From contig ONVJ01000294.1 of the NCBI GenBank assembly GCA_900321265.1, positions 1 to 5,535 on the forward strand: a stretch of DNA of 5,535 bases. Reading direction: 5' to 3'. This document shows positions 1 to 5,535 of the stretch, piece after piece. The stretch is from an uncultured Eubacteriales bacterium. Its GTDB lineage: Bacteria; Bacillota; Clostridia; Oscillospirales; CAG-272. Below the pieces are notes generated by a model, which was given only the letters and a program-made list of their open reading frames with translations, was not told where the DNA came from and made no database searches. Within the stretch, counting starts at the first letter, position 1, and every line of letters starts with the position of its first letter. Made by a program: the position numbers and the translations under genes.

Positions 1-6
1 ACGGGC

Positions 7-29
7 AAAAACGCCGCGGTCTCGCGGCG
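7..29 (-). terminator. Second, GC-rich intrinsic terminator for the minus-strand genes
   Basis: CGCCGCG and CGCGGCG (12-18 and 23-29) form a perfect 7-base-pair all-GC stem with a 4-base loop. On the minus strand this is followed at once by five T (complement of A 7-11). This is the standard intrinsic terminator layout, and it forms a tandem back-up to the hairpin at 44-83. It points only in the minus direction. Confidence 0.65.
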
Positions 30-44
30 AGCAATTGCTCGTCG
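25..44. repeat. Perfect 14-bp palindrome between the two terminators
   Basis: CGAGCAATTGCTCG (28-41) is a perfect palindrome. It extends to 25-44 with a single non-Watson-Crick position (G27 opposite T42). It shares bases 28-29 with the terminator stem at 12-29, so the two RNA structures compete at their edge. It could be an operator-like site or part of a dispersed intergenic repeat; the sequence alone does not decide. Confidence 0.5.
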
Positions 45-83
45 GCTAGTTAAAAAAATCGCGTAGCGAGTTTTTTAACAGCC
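44..83 (-). terminator. Intrinsic terminator-like hairpin, probably bidirectional
   Basis: Positions 49-62 pair with 66-79 (14 base pairs with one A/G mismatch, loop GTA). Bases 44-47 pair with 80-83 across a single bulged A. The core is TCGC/GCGA flanked by A6-7 and T6-7 runs, so transcripts from either strand end the stem in a U-run. It lies 27 bases past the esterase stop codon. The GC core is short, so efficiency is uncertain. Confidence 0.7.
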
Positions 84-109
84 TCTCTTTTTTTCGATCA
101 TGGAACCCG

Positions 110-1093
110 TCAAAGATCCTTTTCTATCTGCGGTATGAGGTTCCTTGTGTATTCCTCATAGCCTAGATCGTTCGGATGCAGCCTCAGATCCGAATAGAAG
201 CCTGAAACGTGAGGCGTCAGCACCGTTCCGTCAATGACGAAGTGCCCGCATGCCGCCGCCTTTTCAGCGATATAGGCGAGGGCGTCCTCGAATCTTCCGA
301 CCTTCGTGATCCTGCCTTTGTCGGCCCTCCAGAGGGGGGTTATGACGAATCTCTTCGAGTCGGGATAGAACTCTGCGAGCTTTTCGAGGAAAGCGTCGCA
401 GCGATCGAGGAAGAGCTGGCGCTCAAAGCCCGACCAGTCGTTTGTGCCGTAGGCGACGGTGATGAGATCCGGCCTGAAGCTTTCGGCAAATTCGCCGTCA
501 AGGATGCCGGGGACGAACTTCTCACCGCCTATCGCGAGGTTGAGCATGTCGGCGTCGAAGTGTGCCGCCAGCCTGTTGGTATATGCCATCGACGGATACT
601 CGGCGTCGTAGCCCTGGGTGATCGAGTCTCCGAAGCAGAGCATTTTTCTGGAAGCCTTTACCGGACTGAATGATGCGCCGTCGTCAAGGGTGATGTCGTA
701 GAGGTATGCGGCGCAGAGGCAGGGCAGCCATACGGTGATCCGGTGCTCTCCCCCGGGAAGCTTCATATCGATCCTCCCGGTGTTTATCCACATATCCTTC
801 TCGCCCCGGTGGAGTACCATGACTCCGTCGAGATATATGTCGAAAAAGTAGAAGGTGCGGCTGGACGCGCTTCTGATGCGGTATCCGAATCCGAAATTCC
901 CGGAATCGGTCCTGAAGTCAAGGCGAACGCCCGATGTGGCCGCAGTTTTCAGATAGAAATCGCGGGGGCTGGTCTCAAGGTAATAGTCCTCCTGAAATTT
1001 CGCGAACCGGTGGAAGGTGTATTCCCCGGCGTTGTTTTCGATCGTAAAGGCGCCCTTTGTCGCCTCTCTGAGCTGTTTTTCGCTGATCGTCAT
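110..1093 (-). CDS. SGNH/GDSL-family esterase, CE2-like, probably cytoplasmic
   Basis: With the start chosen here the protein has 327 residues. Residues about 10-140 are rich in beta strands (for example DIYLDG at 85-90 and a GGEHRITV strand near 114-121) and resemble the beta-sandwich N-terminal domain of carbohydrate esterase family 2 or of related SGNH proteins. The hydrolase domain follows with all blocks visible: FGDSITQG with nucleophile Ser157, Gly189-Gly190 in LAIGG, YGTND with Asn218, and DLRLHPND with His306. The Asp (302) lies four residues before the His rather than the usual three. Families of this type remove acetyl or other acyl groups from sugars and glycans; the substrate cannot be read from the sequence. 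There is no signal peptide or membrane segment, so it should work in the cytoplasm, unlike its two upstream neighbours. ATG at 1099 is an alternative start adding two residues, but its ribosome binding site would be only 2 bases away. Confidence 0.93.
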   Translation of the reverse strand: MTISEKQLREATKGAFTIENNAGEYTFHRFAKFQEDYYLETSPRDFYLKTAATSGVRLDFRTDSGNFGFGYRIRSASSRTFYFFDIYLDGVMVLHRGEKDMWINTGRIDMKLPGGEHRITVWLPCLCAAYLYDITLDDGASFSPVKASRKMLCFGDSITQGYDAEYPSMAYTNRLAAHFDADMLNLAIGGEKFVPGILDGEFAESFRPDLITVAYGTNDWSGFERQLFLDRCDAFLEKLAEFYPDSKRFVITPLWRADKGRITKVGRFEDALAYIAEKAAACGHFVIDGTVLTPHVSGFYSDLRLHPNDLGYEEYTRNLIPQIEKDL

Positions 1094-1101
1094 CGTCATT
1101 T

Positions 1102-1106
1102 CCTCT
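1102..1106 (-). promoter_or_regulatory. Ribosome binding site AGAGG deciding the esterase start
   Basis: AGAGG on the minus strand lies 8 bases before the ATG at 1093 but only 2 bases before the ATG at 1099. Since the protein would otherwise begin Met-Thr-Met-Thr, the spacing favours the second Met. This is seen in sequence; the choice is an inference from normal Shine-Dalgarno spacing. Confidence 0.6.
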
Positions 1107-1141
1107 GTTATGAATTGATTGATTTGTGTCTTATCCGGATC

Positions 1142-2650
1142 TCAGCTAACGAGCTTCATTCTCGAGGCGTGGTGCGCCCACCAGTAACCGGTGCTGAAGG
1201 AGTCATAGCTGGTCTGTGTGTAAAGCAGGATGCTCAGCGAGGGCGACGCGCCTTCAAACACCCTGTCGGACACCTCGAGATTGTCCGCCTCCTCGCGCTT
1301 CAGTGAGAGTGACGTAAGCATCGCGCAGCCCTCGAAGGCCCCGTCTTCGATCAGTGTCAGGTTCTCTCTGATCGTGAGAGAGGTAAGTTCGCCGCACTCC
1401 TTAAGCGCGCCTGCGGCGAGGACTATCACCGGCATGCCGCCGGCCGTCCGGGGGATCTCTAGAGAAGTCATATATTTTGCCTCGGGGGCTGTGCCGGTTA
1501 TGACCATCGATCCGCCAAGCTCGCTGAAGACGAAATACTTTTCCCAGGGATCTTCGGGAATATCGGTCCCCTGGGACGGGTCGGCGGTCTCGACCGGTTT
1601 TTTGCCGGGAGGCTCGGGAAGATCCGCGAGATAGAAGGATGCCGCTCCGGTCTCTCTCAGAATATTGTTGATTAGGACAGAGGTGTACACCTTTACTCCC
1701 GCGTCGTTGAGATGGAAGTTGGTGTCGTAGAAGTATCCCCAGTCCATGATCGAGTCGGAGGGATCACCCAGCATCTCGCAGCCGGTCTCGGCCGCTATGA
1801 AGCTGTGGAATGCGAGGAGCGAAGCATCGTCGGTCCCCGGGGCGATCGCCTCACGGTTCATGGGACAGTAGTTGAAGAAGACCCGGGCGCCGTTGATCGT
1901 GAGAGTCTCTCTCCAGCGTCTGATATATTCGGTGAATTCAGGATCGACGACATTGGGATCGAGTTCGATGACGGAGGACCTGTCGTATCCGTAGGTCATG
2001 ACGTTGTATTCGCGCACGACCGAGATATCGCCGTAACTGTTGAAAGAGTCCCGCCTGTAGATTCCGGAGGGCGAGGCCTTCCGGCCGTCGAGCGCGTATT
2101 CCCAGAGCTTCGCGAGATACCCCGGGAGGCCGCCGGCGAGCGCTCCGAGATCGTCGTGTCCGACATGGGCGAGCATCGAAAGATCGCTTCCGAGGCCCTG
2201 CCAGGCTGATTCGGCGTTGAAATAGAGCGAGAGAGTCTGGCTGTCGATCTCGGGAGAGAAGATCACGATGTCACCCTTTTTTATGAAATCGCGGGCGAGA
2301 TCGGTCATGAGCTTGGTCCCGAGGGTGGCGTACAGGCCGAAGTTCACGACCTTCATGCCGGTCTCTTTTTCGATCTCGGCGCTGTCGATGCCGAAGGCGA
2401 CCGACGAGCCGCCGATTATCACTATCTTGGGGCTTTCGGTGTTCTTAAGGAGCCGGTATTTTTCGCCCAGCTCACCGAGAAATGTCTCTGAGTAGGCGTC
2501 GGGGAGAAGGAGAAGCGAAAGTCCGGCAAAGATGAAGGGAAGGAGGATCGCGGTCAGCGTTATCAGGGCGATCACGACTGCGCGGCGGTTCTTCGCGGAG
2601 GGCTTTCCGTCGTTTGCTTTATCGGTGTTTGAAGACCGTGACTTGATCAT
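1142..2650 (-). CDS. Membrane-anchored SGNH-like protein with C-terminal BspA-type leucine-rich repeats
   Basis: The protein has 502 residues. A basic cytoplasmic tail (1-23, ending KNRR) precedes one hydrophobic segment (24-50), giving an N-in signal anchor with the rest outside the cell. The SGNH-like domain spans about 74-335: GGSSVAFG with Ser82, Gly105 in VVNFG, SPEID at 132-136, NSYGD at 204-208, and FHLNDAG with His313 and Asp309 four residues before it. A proline-rich linker (about 344-368) leads to leucine-rich repeats (about 375-480). The domain matches the C-terminus of the upstream gene product block by block, so the two are paralogues. Single-pass SGNH-like proteins of the AlgJ/AlgX and DltD kind partner MBOAT acyltransferases in polymer O-acylation; a similar role here is inference, and no MBOAT gene is in the window. 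The gene starts 22 bases after the upstream stop, so co-transcription and possibly translational coupling are likely. Confidence 0.92.
   Translation of the reverse strand: MIKSRSSNTDKANDGKPSAKNRRAVVIALITLTAILLPFIFAGLSLLLLPDAYSETFLGELGEKYRLLKNTESPKIVIIGGSSVAFGIDSAEIEKETGMKVVNFGLYATLGTKLMTDLARDFIKKGDIVIFSPEIDSQTLSLYFNAESAWQGLGSDLSMLAHVGHDDLGALAGGLPGYLAKLWEYALDGRKASPSGIYRRDSFNSYGDISVVREYNVMTYGYDRSSVIELDPNVVDPEFTEYIRRWRETLTINGARVFFNYCPMNREAIAPGTDDASLLAFHSFIAAETGCEMLGDPSDSIMDWGYFYDTNFHLNDAGVKVYTSVLINNILRETGAASFYLADLPEPPGKKPVETADPSQGTDIPEDPWEKYFVFSELGGSMVITGTAPEAKYMTSLEIPRTAGGMPVIVLAAGALKECGELTSLTIRENLTLIEDGAFEGCAMLTSLSLKREEADNLEVSDRVFEGASPSLSILLYTQTSYDSFSTGYWWAHHASRMKLVS
1211..1528 (-). repeat. 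BspA-type leucine-rich repeats of the membrane SGNH protein
   Basis: Residues about 375-480 hold LRR_5-like units, clearest in AGALKECGELTSLTI and DGAFEGCAMLTSLSL, which recur at a spacing of about 23 residues. A third, weaker unit contains RVFEGASPSLSIL. A cap rich in Tyr, Trp and His follows to the C-terminus. In this protein the repeats come after the SGNH-like domain and a proline-rich linker, whereas in the upstream gene product they come before it. Confidence 0.75.
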
Positions 2651-2660
2651 CTCTAATTGT

Positions 2661-2670
2661 TCACCGCCTT
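2661..2670 (-). promoter_or_regulatory. Ribosome binding site of the membrane SGNH gene, directly after the upstream stop
   Basis: AAGGCGGTGA matches the extended Shine-Dalgarno consensus AAGGAGGTGA at nine of ten positions. It starts 2 bases after the TAA (2675-2673) of the upstream gene and ends 10 bases before the ATG at 2650. The spacing from its GGCGG core to the ATG (13 bases) is on the long side. Its closeness to the stop codon fits translation by ribosomes finishing the upstream gene. Confidence 0.55.
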
Positions 2671-2672
2671 CC

Positions 2673-5535
2673 TTATTTGTTGAAATAAGCCGCGATGTCG
2701 GCTGCCAGCCGCTGGGTCCTGATCGTCTGTCCGGCCGTGTTGAGGTGATAGTTCGAGTTGTAGGAATACTGCCGGTCCATGATGTATGTGTCGGGAGTGG
2801 ATATCCTCGTGACGTGCAGATAGGTGTCGACGGCGTTCATGATCGCCGTGTGGTCGGCGCTTCCCGCGGTCTGGGCCTCGACTGTCAGACATGTCTTTAC
2901 GATCGTCGGGAAGGTGTAGAGCACTTTTGCCCCTTTCGCCGCGCAGAGATCGTAGACTCGGTTTATCTCGTTACGGTATGTCGCGTTTGTTATATAACTT
3001 ACCGATGAGGAGAATTTGACCGAGCCCTTGCCTCCGGCCGCGTCGTAGGAATCGAGCGTCTTCTTCCAGTCTGAGGTGGCGCCGGTCTTTGTCAGAGAAT
3101 AGTCGCCCCAGGCGTTGACAGAGTCGGTCGTGAAGGTCTCGTAGGTCTGAGCCGACCGCTTGGCGGCGGCTACGTTGAAGGCGGCAAAGGTGGAAAAGAC
3201 CTTCTTGTAGTGCGAGATGTCTATGTATGAGACGATCTCGTAGGCTCCTTCTACCATCTGCCACTGGGTGCCTTCGTACCACTCGGTATCCCCGTACTGT
3301 CTCTTGTTCATCTCGGGAGCCACGAGCAGTATGTCTCCCTCGTGCATGAATTTCGAACAGGCCTCGATGAAGACAGCCTGGCAGCAGGAGGCGTTCTGAC
3401 CGTAGTTGATGACGCTGTAGTTCAGTCCCTTCGCCGCGAGGAGCTTCTCGAGCATCGGCGCGTTCACGCCGTATGCCGAGTTTGAACCCGACATGACGAC
3501 TATCCGGTTTCCGGGAGCCGTCATCATCCATTCGAATTTTACCGAGTAGGTCCCGTTTCTTCCGCTCTGGTAGGTGGGCATCCTCTGTGCCGAGATTATC
3601 AGGGTCTTGAAGGACGGGCAGGATGAATACCAGCTGTCTGACATCGAGGTGACCGCGTCGGTGATCCTGACCGTCTCGAGCAGAGGACATGAGTAAACGG
3701 CTGACGTGGATATCGTTTTCACGTTTCTGCTGATAACGAGTTCCTTGAGATTCGGCAGGGATCTGAACGCGGAAGAAGCTATCGACGTGACCTTCACGCC
3801 GTCTATCGTCAGAGGGATGACTACCTTTGAGTCATTTCCGCTGTAGAGCTTTATGGTCACCTCGGATGAAGTCTTCGTATATGTAAAGGCCGACGCCGGG
3901 GTCTCCTTTTCCCACATGCAATAGAGGGTGATCTTTCCGTCCTCCGGCATCACGATGTTCCAGCCCGGCGCGTAGAAGCGGCCGCTGCCGTCGGGCTTCG
4001 TGTTGTATCCGACGAGAACGTACCCGTCCCTGTAGAACTGCCCGTTGTCTATCTGAGCGTTCGGGCAGCGGTGCGGGTTCTCGGATTTTGAAGGATTCTC
4101 GCTGTATGTGTATGCGTGAGTCGTTCTGACGGTATATACCGAACCGTCTCCTGCAGATCTGTTTATTCCCCCGTTCGGAACATAGACGATGCCCCACTGG
4201 GTAAGACCTACCGTGAGATCGTCGGAGGGATCGGCGAAATTCGCCCATACCTTCAGCGTCGATCCGAGAGTGATCCGGTACTGCTTCGCCGAAGAGAGCA
4301 GTCTTCCTCCGCTGTCGAGCGTGCCGCCGGTCGACCATCCCTTAAATTTCCCGATGCCGTCCTCGGCGGTCAGCGTTATTGTCGTTCCGCCGTAGTAGTA
4401 ACCGTTGCCGGGGTTGGAGGAAGCCTTCCCCAGGACTTCGGCGCTGTTGATCAGAGTGAAGGTATATGCCGAAAGCGGCTTTGCGCCGATCTTTACCGTG
4501 ATATCAGATCTGACGTCCGAAACGCGAAGGAGGTTCCCCTCGATCGAGGCGCCTTCGCCCTCGACTCCGACAAGGGTGTATCCGCGGTCGACGGTAAATC
4601 CGAATTCCGCGTCGCTGCCCGAAACGACCGAAAGCGTGTTTTCCCCGCTGAGGGAGACGCCGGGATCGGTCTCGACTGTCACCGTGTATCTCTTGACCGC
4701 GAAGTTCGCGTAGACGGTGAGATTCCCTTCAGGGATGAGGGTGTGCGTAAGAGCGGGGGATTCGGCATTTCCGAGAGGGGTTCCTCCTTCGGAAAGCGGC
4801 CTGTCGAGAGAGAAGCCTTCGAAGACGTATCCGTCGGCCGGTTCGGCGGTGAGAGTCATCTCTCCGCCCTCCCAGACGAATTCCGATGCCGGCTCGCGGG
4901 CGACGCTTCCGCCCTGCGTGTCGGTGAGGATGACGTCGACGCGGTAGCTTGCGAGTCTTCTGGTCCTGATCTTCAGGACCGTCGGAGCCATTATGTTTCT
5001 GACAGTCAGCTTGCCGTCTGTGAGGACCGTTCCCTCGGGTATCTCATCGATCGAATATCCCTCCTTCAGGGTGAACATGAAGAAGCAGGTTCCTCCCCTG
5101 AGCACCGTGACCTCTCTCGGGGTGATGAAATCTATCCCCTCCGATTCCTCCACCGTCACGGGGCAGCTGACACGCCTGAAGTTGGCGTAGATCTCAGCGT
5201 CGGATTCCGGAAACAGTTCTGTCTCTGCATCTTCCGAAAAGATCCGCCCGCCCTCGAAAGCCGGGGTACCGAGCGACCACCCCGCGAAAGCAAAGTGATC
5301 TCCTGCGGCGGCGGACAGAATGACAGAGCCTCCTTCGGTGCATTCGGATGAGGATGACGATGCGACTCCGGCCTCGGCGCCCGCTCCGTCCCCTCCGTCC
5401 GACGTTATGACTGTTACGTCGTATACGTTAAGCTTCCTGACCTTCGGAACTGCTGTGGAGGAGAAATACGCTGCAGGTGTCGATACCTTTCCGTCCTCCA
5501 TGGTCCATCCTTCGGGGAGAGCTTCAACCACATAA
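2673..5535 (-). CDS. Large repeat protein with leucine-rich repeats and C-terminal SGNH-like domain (N-terminus outside the window)
   Basis: This is a partial gene. The codon before the first possible start (GTG at 5531) is an in-frame TAT with no stop, and the visible protein opens inside a repeat, so the true start and any signal peptide lie beyond the right edge. Numbering from that GTG gives 952 residues. The order is: tail of a beta repeat (1-36); alternating InlB-B-like and companion repeats (37-434); a Listeria-Bacteroides-type repeat (about 440-541, with NGG near 453, GSG near 515 and LYCMW at 536-540); BspA-type leucine-rich repeats (about 548-650); and an SGNH-like domain (675-952). 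The SGNH domain has a GSNSAYG block with Ser683, Gly711, PEMN ending at Asn742, NAWGD at 806-810, and His929 in NYHLN. This architecture is typical of secreted or surface proteins. An acyl esterase or acyltransferase acting on glycans is inferred. The Asp expected near His929 is Asn925, so activity is uncertain. No C-terminal anchor is visible. Confidence 0.9.
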   Translation of the reverse strand, partial: YVVEALPEGWTMEDGKVSTPAAYFSSTAVPKVRKLNVYDVTVITSDGGDGAGAEAGVASSSSSECTEGGSVILSAAAGDHFAFAGWSLGTPAFEGGRIFSEDAETELFPESDAEIYANFRRVSCPVTVEESEGIDFITPREVTVLRGGTCFFMFTLKEGYSIDEIPEGTVLTDGKLTVRNIMAPTVLKIRTRRLASYRVDVILTDTQGGSVAREPASEFVWEGGEMTLTAEPADGYVFEGFSLDRPLSEGGTPLGNAESPALTHTLIPEGNLTVYANFAVKRYTVTVETDPGVSLSGENTLSVVSGSDAEFGFTVDRGYTLVGVEGEGASIEGNLLRVSDVRSDITVKIGAKPLSAYTFTLINSAEVLGKASSNPGNGYYYGGTTITLTAEDGIGKFKGWSTGGTLDSGGRLLSSAKQYRITLGSTLKVWANFADPSDDLTVGLTQWGIVYVPNGGINRSAGDGSVYTVRTTHAYTYSENPSKSENPHRCPNAQIDNGQFYRDGYVLVGYNTKPDGSGRFYAPGWNIVMPEDGKITLYCMWEKETPASAFTYTKTSSEVTIKLYSGNDSKVVIPLTIDGVKVTSIASSAFRSLPNLKELVISRNVKTISTSAVYSCPLLETVRITDAVTSMSDSWYSSCPSFKTLIISAQRMPTYQSGRNGTYSVKFEWMMTAPGNRIVVMSGSNSAYGVNAPMLEKLLAAKGLNYSVINYGQNASCCQAVFIEACSKFMHEGDILLVAPEMNKRQYGDTEWYEGTQWQMVEGAYEIVSYIDISHYKKVFSTFAAFNVAAAKRSAQTYETFTTDSVNAWGDYSLTKTGATSDWKKTLDSYDAAGGKGSVKFSSSVSYITNATYRNEINRVYDLCAAKGAKVLYTFPTIVKTCLTVEAQTAGSADHTAIMNAVDTYLHVTRISTPDTYIMDRQYSYNSNYHLNTAGQTIRTQRLAADIAAYFNK
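3582..3890 (-). repeat. BspA-type leucine-rich repeats of the large protein
   Basis: Residues about 548-650 carry BspA/LRR_5-like units of roughly 22 residues. Their recurring pattern is an isoleucine or valine strand, then a Ser/Ala-Phe turn, then a Leu-xx-Leu-xx-Ile strand, as in SSAFRSLPNLKELVI, and again around SCPLLETVRI and SCPSFKTLII. They sit between the beta-repeat stalk and the SGNH-like domain. Repeats of this class usually bind proteins or glycans; the ligand here is unknown. Confidence 0.75.
4230..5535 (-). repeat. Alternating two-type beta-repeat array in the large protein
   Basis: Two repeat types alternate at protein level. Type A resembles divergent InlB B-repeats: a Tyr-Xaa-Val strand, EGG or YGG followed by a TLTAE-like strand, a G[WF]S turn, then a closing [AY]xANF strand. 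Copies lie at residues 37-120 (5172-5423), 195-280 (4692-4949) and 355-434 (4230-4469). Type B has a similar length but ends in a DGKLTVRNI- or GNLLRVSDV-like turn and strand. Copies lie at 121-194 (4950-5171) and 281-354 (4470-4691), with the tail of another at 1-36. The A-to-A spacing is about 160 residues. The copies have diverged and I see no long DNA-level identity, so this is an old protein repeat. Such repeats usually form a stalk or ligand-binding surface. Confidence 0.7.

Noticed and set aside
1100..1141. A separate promoter for the esterase in the gap before it, suggested by an AT-rich stretch and an ATCCGGAT palindrome.
   Set aside because: No -10 and -35 pair at suitable spacing can be read in it, and the gap is short. 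Co-transcription with the upstream genes is simpler.
743..1306. An open frame of 187 codons on the plus strand bridging the junction of the second and third genes.
   Set aside because: It overlaps two well-supported minus-strand genes antisense, its translation shows no recognisable domain, and I saw no convincing ribosome binding site for it.
1369..1905. The 12-base word TGATCGTGAGAG occurs at 1369-1380 and 1894-1905, once inside a short inverted repeat.
   Set aside because: Both copies encode the same Leu-Thr-Ile stretch with the same favoured codons within one gene. Two copies are explained by coding and codon bias.
2971..3690. An open frame of 239 codons on the minus strand in another frame.
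   Set aside because: It lies inside the SGNH-like domain of the large protein. Its translation is dominated by Arg, His, Asp and Leu without structure, a frame-shifted shadow of the real coding frame.
4116..5351. A long open frame of 411 codons on the plus strand.
   Set aside because: It lies wholly opposite the large protein gene, whose repeats and domains are recognisable. Its translation is rich in Arg, Ser, Gly and Asp with no domain pattern, as expected from an antisense frame in GC-rich coding DNA.
1..5535. CRISPR array, tRNA or rRNA genes, insertion sequence ends.
   Set aside because: I found no regularly spaced direct repeats, no tRNA-like cloverleaf and no transposase-like frame or terminal inverted repeats. 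The only non-coding stretch longer than 50 bases is 1-109.

Overview
The window looks like bacterial chromosomal DNA, GC-rich by eye, from a Clostridia-like Firmicute of the gut or rumen type. This rests on protein style (BspA-type leucine-rich repeats, InlB/Listeria-Bacteroides-type surface repeats, a CE2-like esterase) and on purine-rich ribosome binding sites. It is an inference; no rRNA or marker gene is present.

All coding capacity is on the minus strand, as three genes read from right to left. The first (5535 to 2673) is cut off at the right edge. It encodes a very large repeat-built protein: alternating beta repeats, a Listeria-Bacteroides-type repeat, BspA-type leucine-rich repeats, and a C-terminal SGNH-hydrolase-like domain. 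Only 22 bases later comes a 502-residue protein (2650 to 1142). It has one N-terminal membrane anchor, a clearly related SGNH-like domain, and leucine-rich repeats at its C-terminus, the reverse of the domain order in its neighbour. After a further 48 bases comes a leaderless SGNH/GDSL esterase (1093 to 110) with a beta-sandwich N-terminal domain, resembling carbohydrate esterase family 2. Short spacing and common direction suggest one operon.

The last 109 bases (1 to 109) carry no gene but hold three inverted repeats in a row. Two of them are intrinsic-terminator-like for the minus strand, so transcription probably ends here.

Working model (inference): the first two proteins act outside the membrane on an acylated envelope or extracellular glycan, with leucine-rich and beta repeats for binding or reach. 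The third is a cytoplasmic esterase that may remove acyl groups from imported sugars or precursors. The most notable points are the paralogous pair with swapped domain order, the different sets of catalytic residues kept by the three SGNH domains, and the roughly 160-residue two-part repeat unit in the first protein.
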